A stretch of DNA of 46,510 bases from Spirochaetia bacterium (GTDB lineage: Bacteria > Spirochaetota > Spirochaetia > Treponematales > Breznakiellaceae). The translations under genes and the position numbers were made by a program. The notes beneath the pieces are model-generated. The model worked only from the letters and a program-made list of their open reading frames with translations. It searched no databases and had not been told where the DNA came from. The DNA is taken from contig BNUX01000014.1 of the NCBI GenBank assembly GCA_025997675.1, positions 1-46,510 on the forward strand, given 5' to 3'. This document shows, one piece after another, positions 33,936 through 41,076 of this stretch (position 1 is the first letter of the stretch; every line of letters starts with the position of its first letter).

Positions 33936-34679
33936 TCATACAGGCACAACTTCCAAATGTAAAAATCGCATCAAATCCTTTATTGTTTGTAATTCAAGTC
34001 CTGCAATAAAATTTCCAAAGTCTGTACCATTATTCCTTTCTAATATATTATAATAATCCGTTCGTCTTAATAATGGAATTGAAACAGGAAACAATTTATC
34101 CTGATATAAAAATGTATTCATTACCAGTCTTGATATTCTGCCATTGCCATCCGTGAAAGGGTGAATATTAACTAACCGCCGGTGTGCTTCAGCAGCAAAC
34201 ATAACTGGATGAATTTCATTTCTATTTTCATCAAGCCATTCTATATATTTTTTCATTTCAATTGGGATGTTTTTTGCTTTTGTCAATACTTTATTGCTTC
34301 CGCTTATTATAACTTCAATATTTCTGTATTTGCCAGGATCAATAAAATCAGGTATATTACCACTAAATAAATTATGGCAATATAATATATCCTTTTCGGT
34401 TATGTCTCTTTTTTTTATTAATGAAAACATATAATCATAAGCCTTTCCGTGGCCTTCAACCTCATAAAATTCACGCAATGGATGTCCTCCAATAGTTACA
34501 CCGTCCTCAAGAATAACTTTTGTTTCTTCCAATGTATAGGTATTACCTTCAATCGCATTAGAAGAATACGTTGTTTCTATCTTAAAAAATTGGTTAATTT
34601 GTTGTAAATAAACTCCTTCAAATGGCCTTATTTCATTAATAACTTGCATTCTTTGGGTGATTTCGTCCAATTCATTCAT
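33936..34679 (-). CDS. Fic-domain protein (class II-type, self-inhibited)
   Basis: This is a 247-residue Fic protein. The active-site loop is IHPFTDGNGRISRL at about 174-187, a full HPFxxGNGR motif, so AMP transfer is likely. Near the N-terminus SSNAIEGNTYTLEET fits the inhibitory (S/T)xxxE(G/N) helix, in cis as in class II Fic proteins. Other landmarks are LREFYEVEGHGKAYDYM and FAAEAHRRLVNIHPF. The targets of such Fic proteins are unknown. It is AT-rich, unlike the hem genes, and stands alone between the hem promoter and IS debris, so it was probably acquired. Confidence 0.92.
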   Translation of the reverse strand: MNELDEITQRMQVINEIRPFEGVYLQQINQFFKIETTYSSNAIEGNTYTLEETKVILEDGVTIGGHPLREFYEVEGHGKAYDYMFSLIKKRDITEKDILYCHNLFSGNIPDFIDPGKYRNIEVIISGSNKVLTKAKNIPIEMKKYIEWLDENRNEIHPVMFAAEAHRRLVNIHPFTDGNGRISRLVMNTFLYQDKLFPVSIPLLRRTDYYNILERNNGTDFGNFIAGLELQTIKDLMRFLHLEVVPV

Positions 34680-34689
34680 ACTATATGCT

Positions 34690-35029
34690 CCTAATATCTT
34701 ATTGTACTATAATTTCATTATTTTATGCAAGCCATTATTAAAAATATTCGATTCTTTTTTTATTTTACCGTAAGAAATAGCCCTGACTTTTATCTACGTT
34801 TTTGTATCTTGCTATAATACCGCATTATATTATGATACTATTACTGCGTCAATACTTTTTCAGCAGCTTGGTTGAGTTTGCTGAAAAACTTCTTTTTAGG
34901 GTGTATCTTCTTTCCAAATTATATGGCTCATAACACTATTACTACTATAATTTCGTTGAATATATAAAATTTGTCGAAATAGTCTTTTAATCTTCTTCTT
35001 TAGTGACTATCTCTCCTCTATTATTCACT
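34690..35029. other. Gene-free AT-rich stretch with 10-bp inverted repeat
   Basis: No gene is seen. The inverted repeat TTTTTCAGCA (34856-34865) and TGCTGAAAAA (34879-34888) with a 13-base loop stands out; it could be a hairpin or, given the transposase beside it, an IS1182-type end. The left side carries the Fic upstream region. Confidence 0.5.
34856..34888. repeat. Perfect 10-bp inverted repeat, possible IS end or terminator
   Basis: TTTTTCAGCA and TGCTGAAAAA face each other across 13 bases, about 140 bases beyond the 3' end of the transposase remnant. T-rich arms would give a U tail in either direction. Confidence 0.45.
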
Positions 35030-35820
35030 CTATACCGCATATTTTACCCTCTCTGCCATACAACATTTCCCTATGTTGTGCACGATACAGTATAATAACC
35101 ACTGTATATCAACCTTCACTTTTGACCGCATGGTAAACCGACTAATCCCCTTGCAATACGTTATATCCGCAAACACCGGTTCTATTATTTGCATCCGACG
35201 GCTGTATATCTTTTTATATTTTGGGTTGTCTATTTTATCTCTCATCTTTTGTGATAAGTTTTCCTCATATTGTAAAATTGGTATATACAAGGTTCGGGTG
35301 TTTTTCTTTTTGCTGTGGGAGCGAATGCACTTTTCAAACCAGGGGCAGCCACGGCAGTCCCTGGTTTTACTTTCATACTTCCTTCCTCGGTTCGTGTTCA
35401 ATATTGCGGAGCTTTTATACTCCAGCCTTTTTCCGTTGGGGCATATATACGTATCGTCATTTTTTATGTATTTGAAATCCCTTGCATCAAAACGTTCATT
35501 TCCCTTGCGATGTACGCCGCCGGTTAATTGTTCATCCCGCTGTCTGAATCGCTGGTCTGGAATAATTACCTCCACATTACGCTGCTTTGCCTCCTGTAAA
35601 TTCTCTTCAGAAAAATAAGCCGTATCTGCCAATATGATCGCCTTCTTCAAAGGCTCTTCGTTGCCGGTTATTTCTTTCATATTTGTCGCTATTTTGTCCA
35701 CCATTTCCGGAAAATACAGCCCTTCCGCCGCTGATCCATAGGCCGAAGCCGCTACTATTACCTGGTTCTTTCCATCCGCTGCTGCCAGCCCGTTATATCC
35801 CTGAATCATCCCATGCGGGC

Positions 35821-35836
35821 GCGGACTTTCAGTCCG
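35821..35836. repeat. Short dispersed hairpin element, copy 2
   Basis: GCGGACT, TTC, AGTCCG(A): same form as the other copies. It lies inside the transposase remnant. Confidence 0.55.
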
Positions 35837-35956
35837 ATTTATTTTTCCATTTTCCTCGTCGGTTATATTTAATTGTAATTCCTTTATTATTTTTTGGTGA
35901 TTTTCTTTATCCGCTCATACTTCTTTTCCAGATCCTTTTTCGTTCCTGACCATTCC

Positions 35957-35973
35957 GCGAACTAAAGTCCGAA
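35957..35973. repeat. Short dispersed hairpin element, copy 3 (imperfect)
   Basis: GCGAACT, AA, AGTCCGA: one mismatch in the stem. It lies inside the transposase remnant at the point where AIDGCGLPSNA loses its frame. Confidence 0.45.
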
Positions 35974-36073
35974 CACCGCATTTGATGGCAATCCACAGCC
36001 GTCTATCGCAAACATCTTCCCTAAAACCTTATTTCTATTTTGTTTGATGTCCTCTATGATTGGAATAATTGCT

Positions 36074-36502
36074 TTATTTAGCTTCCGCAAGCTCTTTCAG
36101 CTTTTGATTCATCGCGTGAAAGCCTGTTTCGGTACTTTTCGCATCAAAAAATCCAACAAAGATACCTGAAAAATACTCTCTCTGCGAAAAAGTCGTAGTC
36201 CCATCTTCATTCTCCTGTATAACAAGCTGATGCTCCCCATCAAACAAACCTTTGAAGAGTACGCTGCCAAGCCATTTAATTTCCTTGTTTTCTATAACGG
36301 AAAAAACGATCGGATTAAATGTCATGCCCTTGCTGCCTGCGGGAACGATTCGGATGCCGATATGATTCTGCGCTTTTACTTCGCCCTTTACCCATTTTAT
36401 AAATGGATTCCAATCCGGATAGGAAGCAAAATCAGTCAGTATGCGCCATACATCATTAGGCGCAGCGGATATTTTAATTTCGGTTTCAATTTGTTTTTTC
36501 AT
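36074..36502 (-). CDS. SRPBCC (START/polyketide-cyclase-like) protein
   Basis: This is a 142-residue protein. The family pattern is clear: KISAAPNDVWRILTDFASYPDWNPFIKWVKG at the N-terminus, a beta-sheet middle (FNPIVFSVIENKEIKWLGSV, GEHQLVIQENEDGTTTFSQREYF) and a C-terminal helix GFHAMNQKLKELAEAK that closes the ligand pocket. It is 'SRPBCC domain' type with unknown ligand. AT-rich codon use suggests it does not belong to the cobalamin genes. Its stop abuts the transposase remnant. Confidence 0.9.
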   Translation of the reverse strand: MKKQIETEIKISAAPNDVWRILTDFASYPDWNPFIKWVKGEVKAQNHIGIRIVPAGSKGMTFNPIVFSVIENKEIKWLGSVLFKGLFDGEHQLVIQENEDGTTTFSQREYFSGIFVGFFDAKSTETGFHAMNQKLKELAEAK

Positions 36503-36832
36503 AAAAACAATATCTCTTTACATTGCTCCTTTAGCATTTTCTATGATAATATCATCCTGTTTTATTTTTGTCAAACCATTTTTTTTAATATACTCAACAA
36601 ATTTTAGCCCCCATTGCATATAACTACATATATACGAAACTTCTTTCGCCTAATACCCCAAATCTGCGATATATACGAAACTTTTAGGCATCCCCCACCT
36701 CCGGGCCACCGCAGAACTGCCCTCATCGTGAAAGCGCCCCGTAAGGTGTCCCGGCTCATCGTTAACCAGTTCACCCTCCGGGTGGGTCAGGGGCTTTACC
36801 TTATTACAGAAGATTCTCCGGACTTTCCATCC

Positions 36833-36850
36833 GCCGGACCAACGGTCCGC
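36833..36850. repeat. Short dispersed hairpin element, copy 4
   Basis: On the minus strand this reads GCGGACC, GTT, GGTCCG. It lies directly before the 21-bp tandem array. Confidence 0.55.
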
Positions 36851-36857
36851 ATACTGT

Positions 36858-37140
36858 TTAGCTCCTTAGGCCCAATGCCAAGCTCCTTAGGCCCAGTGCC
36901 AGGCTCCTTCGGCCCAATGCCAAGCTCCTTAGGCCCAGTGCCAGGCTCCTTCGGCCTAGTGCCGAGCTCCTTAGGCCCAGTGCCGAGCTCCTTAGGCCCA
37001 GTGCCAGGCTCCTTAGGCCCAGTGCCAGGCTCCTTAGGCCCAGTGCCAAGCTCCTTCGGCCCAGTGCCAAGCTCCTTCAGCCCAGTGCCAAGCTCCTTCA
37101 GCCCAGTACTTAGCTCCTTCGGCCCAGTACGTAGCTCCGG
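36858..37140. repeat. 21-bp tandem repeat array, about 13 units
   Basis: Unit close to AGCTCCTTAGGCCCAGTGCC plus A. About thirteen copies vary at a few positions (A/G at the start, TTA/TTC, AGT/AAT), with degenerate ends toward 37140. On the minus strand it reads PKELGTG and on the plus strand SSLGPVP; neither reading is a gene in my view. No spacer is present. Same period as the array at 18011. Confidence 0.9.
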
Positions 37141-37231
37141 GAACCTGAAAATGGGGGGTGAACTGCCGTAGGGCGGACGATCCGTTGTGCCAGACGAGGC
37201 GGAGGGAAAGACTCGGCAGACCGGTTGGCAC

Positions 37232-37268
37232 AAAAAAAGCCCCTGTTTCCTCACCGGAAAACAAGGGC
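37232..37268 (-). terminator. Rho-independent terminator downstream of orphan riboswitch
   Basis: On the minus strand CCCTTGTTTTC pairs with GAAACAGGGG around a CGGTGAG loop, followed by TTTTTTT (37238-37232). It closes the transcript that begins at the promoter near 37624. Confidence 0.8.
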
Positions 37269-37270
37269 CA

Positions 37271-37314
37271 TGTGTGGAGGGGTGACGCGTTCCAAGGCTA
37301 CACCCCTCAACACA
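37271..37314. terminator. Strong hairpin before the terminator, possible antiterminator or plus-strand terminator
   Basis: TGTGTGGAGGGGTG and CACCCCTCAACACA form a 13-pair stem with one mismatch. On the plus strand it is followed by ATTTTC; on the minus strand it lies between the small ORF and the terminator. Confidence 0.6.
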
Positions 37315-37319
37315 ATTTT

Positions 37320-37382
37320 CTAATACGAGGGATACTGCGCAGGCGGAAAGAAAAAGAGGGGTAGATTGTATGAAACAAGCAT
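37320..37382 (-). CDS. Candidate 20-codon ORF controlled by the orphan riboswitch
   Basis: On the minus strand ATG 37382 is preceded by GGAGG with 6 bases between, an excellent ribosome binding site. The ORF is 20 codons (MLVSYNLPLF, then FFPPAQYPSY) and ends TAG at 37322-37320. It is hydrophobic, like a small membrane or leader peptide. It is the only ORF between the cobalamin aptamer and the terminator. It may be a real micro-protein, a leader peptide, or the cut start of a lost gene; coding is not proven. Confidence 0.4.
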   Translation of the reverse strand: MLVSYNLPLFFFPPAQYPSY

Positions 37383-37421
37383 TCGGTACCTCCGGCTCAG
37401 TCCACGAAGCCTACAGCGTAT

Positions 37422-37440
37422 GCGGACCTACAGGTCCGAG
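37422..37440. repeat. Short dispersed hairpin element, copy 5
   Basis: GCGGACC, TACA, GGTCCG at the 3' border of the second riboswitch. In the RNA it would be a small perfect stem next to P1. Confidence 0.55.
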
Positions 37441-37589
37441 TATACCAAAGTTTCCTGACTTAAGGGCACTTCCCCGCCGGTCTTCCCAAGCGGTCCTACC
37501 GGACCCTCAGTGACCGTCTATGGCGGCTCTTCCCTATTACAGTTACGGGATAGCGGGGGAATTTCACCCCACTTCCTCTGAAATATACT
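37439..37589 (-). ncRNA. Cobalamin riboswitch, class I-like, with no normal gene downstream
   Basis: On the minus strand the RNA reads GGAAGTGGGGTGAAATTCCCCC, then GCTATCCCGTAACTGTAA, GGGAAGAGCCGCCATA, then GGTCACTGAGGG, CTTGGGAAGACCGGC and GGGAAGTGCCCTTAAGTCAG. These are the standard class I cobalamin blocks in order, and the ends AGTATA and TATACT pair as P1. Downstream come the 20-codon ORF, a strong hairpin and a terminator, and then only repeats for about 700 bases, so its usual gene (transporter or biosynthesis) seems to be missing. Confidence 0.85.
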
Positions 37590-37595
37590 AAGGAA

Positions 37596-37624
37596 AGTGT
37601 ATCAACAGGTTTCAGGATTGTCAA
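37596..37624 (-). promoter_or_regulatory. Promoter of the orphan riboswitch
   Basis: On the minus strand TTGACA (37624-37619), a 17-base spacer and TACACT (37601-37596). The start is near 37589, at the first base of the aptamer. Confidence 0.75.
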
Positions 37625-37657
37625 GGAGAATTTTTGTTGACTTTTCCAAAAAAACTA

Positions 37658-37687
37658 TTGACAAAACCGCCGGGTATCTTTTATTCT
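37658..37687 (+). promoter_or_regulatory. Promoter of the cbiK operon
   Basis: TTGACA (37658-37663), then TATTCT (37682-37687) with an 18-base spacer. The start falls near 37694, at the 5' strand of the compact aptamer. It lies back to back with the minus-strand riboswitch promoter. Confidence 0.6.
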
Positions 37688-37694
37688 GAAAACA

Positions 37695-37789
37695 GATAGA
37701 TATTGGGGAAGTAGGGTGCAATTCCCTCGCAAGTGCGTTACCGTTACAGCCGGGCTACCAAAATCATATCGCTTTGCGCAAACCAAAGC
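37695..37789 (+). ncRNA. Compact cobalamin-type riboswitch upstream of cbiK
   Basis: GGGGAAGTAGGGTGCAATTCCC, CGCAAGTGCG, ACCGTTACAG and CCGGGCTACC follow the conserved order of cobalamin aptamers in shortened form (about 76 bases). GATATTGG (37699-37706) pairs with CCAA and ATATC (37758-37770). A hairpin GCTTTG/CAAAGC (37771-37789) follows; its loop CGCAAAC can pair with GTGCG inside the aptamer, a possible kissing loop as in class II. Lack of the usual P7-P11 arms makes it a variant, so ligand preference is uncertain. Confidence 0.65.
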
Positions 37790-37820
37790 ATATGAAGGGA
37801 ATTTTCCGTTTCATAGTCAT

Positions 37821-37859
37821 GGTGCGCCGCATCATGGCTTTTTTATTGTGCGGCGCCCC
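37821..37859 (+). promoter_or_regulatory. Leader hairpin before cbiK
   Basis: GGTGCGCCGCA and TGCGGCGCCCC form a GC-rich stem (10 of 11 pairs) with a 17-base loop, ending about 13 bases before the GAGGAG ribosome site. It may switch translation of cbiK. Confidence 0.5.
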
Positions 37860-37884
37860 AATACATTTTAGAGGAGTGAATAGT

Positions 37885-38769
37885 ATGAAAAGATTCTCGA
37901 AGATAGCGGCAGCCTGCGGACTGTCCCTATTAAGCGCCCTGCTGCCCACGGCCTGCGCCAGTACAGGCCCTGCGGCGGGGACGGGCAAACCCGTCATTCT
38001 GGTGGTAAGCTTCGGCACCAGCTTTAAGGAAAGCCGGGACGCAGCCATCGGCGGAATTGAGCGGGCCATCGCCGCCGCGTATCCTGCGTACGAGGTACGC
38101 CGCGCCTTCACCAGTCAAATTATCATTGACCACATCAAAAAAGATGGTGACGGCCAAATTGATAATGTCGAGGCGGCGTTTAAGCGGCTGATAAAGGACG
38201 GGGTGAAGGAGCTTATCGTTCAACCCACACATATTATGAGCGGCGAAGAATACGATGAGCTTATCGCGGAGGCGAAACCCTTCGAGTCAAAATTTACCAG
38301 CGTGAAATACGGCAAGCCCCTCCTTTCGAGTGATGCGGATTATGAGGAGCTTGTCGGCGTGCTCACCGAGGTAACCGCCTCTTACAACGACGGCGCCACC
38401 GCGATTACCTTTATGGGACACGGTACCTCGCATGAGGCGAACGCAACCTATGCGCGTCTTGCCGGCCTTTTCACTTCAAAGGGCATACCGAATTATTACA
38501 TCGGCACGGTCGAGGCCGAGCCTACCCTGGATGATGTGATTGCCGGCATTTCTAAAACGAGTGTGAAAAAAGTTGTGCTCGAACCGCTGATGATTGTGGC
38601 CGGTGACCATGCCAACAACGATATGGCGGGTGACGAAGATGATTCATGGAAATCAATTTTAAGTGCCAAGGGTTATTCCGTCACCCCGGTACTCAAAGGC
38701 TTGGGTCAATTTCCGCAAGTCCAGGCCATGTTTGTCCGTCATGCGGAGGAGGCTATCAACAAGTCGTGA
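37885..38769 (+). CDS. cbiK: Sirohydrochlorin cobaltochelatase CbiK, exported lipoprotein form
   Basis: CbiK inserts cobalt into sirohydrochlorin in the anaerobic B12 route. The family marks are all present: VVSFGTSFKESRD, LIVQPTHIMSGEEYD, AITFMGHGTSHEANATYARL (metal-binding His), YYIGTVEAEPTLDDVI and PLMIVAGDHANNDMAGDEDDSW. The N-terminus MKRFSKIAAACGLSLLSALLPTACAS is a signal peptide with a cysteine at 24 for lipidation, so the enzyme is probably outside the cytoplasm, as known for periplasmic CbiK of Desulfovibrio. I chose ATG 37885, with GAGGAG 6-7 bases upstream. The 294-residue size is normal plus a signal. The btuF-like gene overlaps its stop (GTGA). Confidence 0.95.
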   Translation: MKRFSKIAAACGLSLLSALLPTACASTGPAAGTGKPVILVVSFGTSFKESRDAAIGGIERAIAAAYPAYEVRRAFTSQIIIDHIKKDGDGQIDNVEAAFKRLIKDGVKELIVQPTHIMSGEEYDELIAEAKPFESKFTSVKYGKPLLSSDADYEELVGVLTEVTASYNDGATAITFMGHGTSHEANATYARLAGLFTSKGIPNYYIGTVEAEPTLDDVIAGISKTSVKKVVLEPLMIVAGDHANNDMAGDEDDSWKSILSAKGYSVTPVLKGLGQFPQVQAMFVRHAEEAINKS

Positions 38770-39725
38770 AAATAGCGCGGGGTTTACTGTTACTATCCAT
38801 TTGCACCTCATTTTTCCCGCTGACATCATGTGCCAGGGGAGGGGGGAAGACTGCTCCCTCCCCTGCAGAGGATGCGTCCATTAGTTTTACTGATGATGAC
38901 GGAATACGTATCAACCTGCCTGAAAAACGCAGCCGTATCATTTCCCTGTACTCCGCCCATACGGAAAATCTCTTTGCCATAGGCGCGGGCGGGGCGCTTA
39001 TCGGCGGACACACCACCTGCACCTATCCGCCGGAAGCGGCCTCCTTTGCCATATACGATTACAATGGTGACCCGGAATACATCATTGCCGCAGAACCGGA
39101 CCTGGTACTTGTCCGCCCCTTCATCCGCAGACGCAGCCCAAATTATCTTGCGGAAATTGAGATGGCAGGGATACCCGTAGTATCCCTGTACGCAGAAACC
39201 CTCGGCGATTTTGACGAATACATCCGCAGACTGGCGCAGCTGACCGGTACAGAAACGGAGGCGGAACAGCAGCTTGCCCTTTTCCGCCGGGGGCTGGACC
39301 AGGTACGGACGGTTACCGGGGGTATTACGGAAAAGCAAATCGTTTTCTTTGAATCCACCGAAGCGGAAATACGTACCGCCGCCGAAGGTTCATTGCCTGC
39401 CCTGGCCATTGAAATCGCCGGGGGCGTCAACATTGCTTCCGGAGCTCTGCCGGTAACCAGGGGAAGTTCCATCGCCCCATTCGGCGCAGAAAAGCTGTTA
39501 CAACACGCCGATGAAATTGATGTTTATATTGTCCAGCGGGGTTCGATGAACTCAAGTACCGGCACTGCCCTTGCCGCGCGTCCCGGCTACCATGCCATTA
39601 AGGCAATCCAAAACAACCGGGTGCTTTATATTGACGAAAAACAAATCTCCTCGCCGACCTTCCGCTACCTCTCCGGCGTGCAAGAAATAGCCCGGTTTCT
39701 GTATCCCGCGCATTTTTCCAAATAA
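38766..39725 (+). CDS. BtuF-like periplasmic binding lipoprotein (cobalamin/iron-siderophore type)
   Basis: This 319-residue lipoprotein has lipobox FFPLTSC and belongs to the vitamin B12/siderophore binding protein (TroA-like) superfamily. Visible parts are INLPEKRSRIISLYSAHTENLFAIGAGGALIG, EPDLVLVRPFIRR, MAGIPVVSLYAETLGDFDEYIRRLAQLTG, and SGVQEIARFLYP at the end. No ABC permease or ATPase follows, so partners lie elsewhere. It starts at GTG 38766, overlapping the cbiK stop (GTGA), so it is coupled to an exported cobaltochelatase and a B12-riboswitch leader. A cobalamin or cobalt-porphyrin ligand is likely but not proven. Its end overlaps cbiA by 61 bases. Confidence 0.88.
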   Translation: MKIARGLLLLSICTSFFPLTSCARGGGKTAPSPAEDASISFTDDDGIRINLPEKRSRIISLYSAHTENLFAIGAGGALIGGHTTCTYPPEAASFAIYDYNGDPEYIIAAEPDLVLVRPFIRRRSPNYLAEIEMAGIPVVSLYAETLGDFDEYIRRLAQLTGTETEAEQQLALFRRGLDQVRTVTGGITEKQIVFFESTEAEIRTAAEGSLPALAIEIAGGVNIASGALPVTRGSSIAPFGAEKLLQHADEIDVYIVQRGSMNSSTGTALAARPGYHAIKAIQNNRVLYIDEKQISSPTFRYLSGVQEIARFLYPAHFSK

Positions 39726-41065
39726 CGCCGGGCCGCTCCGGGGTTGGAATAAAAATGAAAGTGGGGAAACCCGGCGCACAGGGTTTCTGTTGCCGTAATA
39801 GCAGGCCATTCCTTCTTTGAAACCGGTTTTTGCGCAATAAAACTATCGCCGGGATTATCGCTTTCCCAGTAGTGAAACTCATGGCCCCGGATGGTACCGC
39901 CGGACGGGCAGAGAAGGTTATCCCCCAGCGAAGTATAGGAGGCATAGCCAAAACGCACCAGATGGGAGGTTTTCCGGCAGCCGCCCTTGAGCAGCCCCAC
40001 CAGGGGATAAATAGTGCCGTCACCGTCCGCCAAGGTTTCGTGGAGGTACATGAAGCCGCCGCATTCGGCAATACAGGGCATACCGGATTGTAGGGCATCT
40101 TTTATATCCCGCAGCATCGTTTTGTTTTCCGAAAGCAGCTTTCCATACAGCTCAGGATACCCGCCGCCAAGGTATACACCCTGAAGACCCGCCGGAAGAT
40201 GGGCATCCCCGAGTGGGCTGAACTCCACCAACTCCGCCCCCAGCTTTTCTAACAGATCGAGGTTGTCCTGGTAATAAAAACAGAACGCCTCATCCCGGGC
40301 GACACCAATGCGAATCCCCACCCCCGTGCTGCCTGACACCGGCGGCTCAGACCCCGCAGGCAAGGGCGCCGCCGATTTGGCCAGGGTGATGATCCCCTCA
40401 ATATCGACGCTTGTTTCAATTACCCCGGTTAGCATAGCTATCTTTTCTTTAAGATCCTTTATCTCCGCAGCGGTTATCAACCCCAGATGCCGGCTTTCAA
40501 TAATACAGTCCTTCAAATGGGGAACATAGCCGTAGACCGCTATGCCGGTTTCCCCTTGGATCGCTTTTTTCAATTCCCCGTAGAAAGCCTCGCTACAGTT
40601 ATTCAGAATGACCCCTTTAATACGGCTTGGCGTTCTGAATGATACCATCCCCTTGATCCGGGCCGCCGCAGTCAGGGAAACCCCCGCGCAGTTTTCCACT
40701 AGGAGTACCGGGGTTTCCGATGCTTCCGCGATATGCCAGGTACTCCCCTCAGTGGTGCTGCCGCCCAGGCCATCATAGAAGCCCATCACCCCTTCCAATA
40801 CCGCAATATCCCTGCCCCTCGTATTTTCGCGGATCAGATACTTCATGGTCCCTGCGTCAAAGAAAAACAGATCCAGGTTTGAGGAAGGCGCCCCAATCAC
40901 CTCCCGGTGAAACATGGGATCGATGTAGTCGGGACCGCATTTGAAGGAGGCGGGCTTGAGCCCCCGGCGGATTAGCGCCCCCAGGAGGCCGCAGGTGAAG
41001 GTGGTCTTTCCGGAGCCGCTTGATCCGGCGGCTATGCACAAACGGGGCAGCGCAGTGTTACTCAT
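39665..41065 (-). CDS. cbiA: Cobyrinic acid a,c-diamide synthase
   Basis: CbiA amidates the a and c side chains of cobyrinic acid using glutamine and ATP. The 466-residue protein has the N-terminal ATP loop AAGSSGSGKTTFTCGLLG, KCGPDYIDPMFHR, VLEGVMGFYDGLGG and NCAGVSLTAAARIKG, then a class I glutamine amidotransferase domain with GVYLGGGYPELYGKLL and the catalytic Cys in GMPCIAECGGFMYL, and the His in RGHEFHYWE. It is the third gene after queH and sir2 on the minus strand (11-base gap from sir2). It converges with the btuF-like gene over 61 bases. Confidence 0.97.
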   Translation of the reverse strand: MSNTALPRLCIAAGSSGSGKTTFTCGLLGALIRRGLKPASFKCGPDYIDPMFHREVIGAPSSNLDLFFFDAGTMKYLIRENTRGRDIAVLEGVMGFYDGLGGSTTEGSTWHIAEASETPVLLVENCAGVSLTAAARIKGMVSFRTPSRIKGVILNNCSEAFYGELKKAIQGETGIAVYGYVPHLKDCIIESRHLGLITAAEIKDLKEKIAMLTGVIETSVDIEGIITLAKSAAPLPAGSEPPVSGSTGVGIRIGVARDEAFCFYYQDNLDLLEKLGAELVEFSPLGDAHLPAGLQGVYLGGGYPELYGKLLSENKTMLRDIKDALQSGMPCIAECGGFMYLHETLADGDGTIYPLVGLLKGGCRKTSHLVRFGYASYTSLGDNLLCPSGGTIRGHEFHYWESDNPGDSFIAQKPVSKKEWPAITATETLCAGFPHFHFYSNPGAARRYLEKCAGYRNRAISCTPER

Positions 41066-41076
41066 GTGCCGAAAGT

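Larger units (their letters stand above)
35030..36073 (-). pseudogene. IS1182-family transposase, degraded
   Basis: The intact 3' part (35030-35809) encodes 259 residues of an IS1182-type DDE transposase: IQGYNGLAAADGKNQVIVA, a Cys-rich stretch RDCRGCPWFEKC, and the C-terminal KKIYSRRMQIIEPVFADI followed by RSKVKVDIQWLLYCIVHNI. Upstream, to about 36070, pieces such as GKMFAIDGCGLPSNA and EWSGTKKDLEKKYERI show the middle of the protein broken by stops and frameshifts. The true N-terminal part is lost; the remnant ends right at the stop of the SRPBCC gene. Two of the short hairpin elements (35821 and 35957) sit inside it, at the points where the reading fails. Confidence 0.85.
36503..37226. other. 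Gene-free stretch with tandem repeats
   Basis: No gene is supported. It contains a short direct repeat ATATATACGAAACTT (near 36630 and 36672), one short hairpin element (36833) and a 21-bp tandem array (36858-37140). Open frames through the array on both strands come from the period being a multiple of three. Confidence 0.6.

Noticed and set aside
36614..37264. Repeat-protein ORFs on both strands (SSLGPVP and PKELGTG repeats)
   Set aside because: Several frames are open through a 21-base array; the starts fall inside the terminator hairpin or lack an SD, and no family fits.
37370..37513. 47-codon plus-strand ORF with an AGGGG site, antisense to the orphan riboswitch
   Set aside because: It lies wholly inside a well-supported structured RNA on the other strand and has no conserved features.
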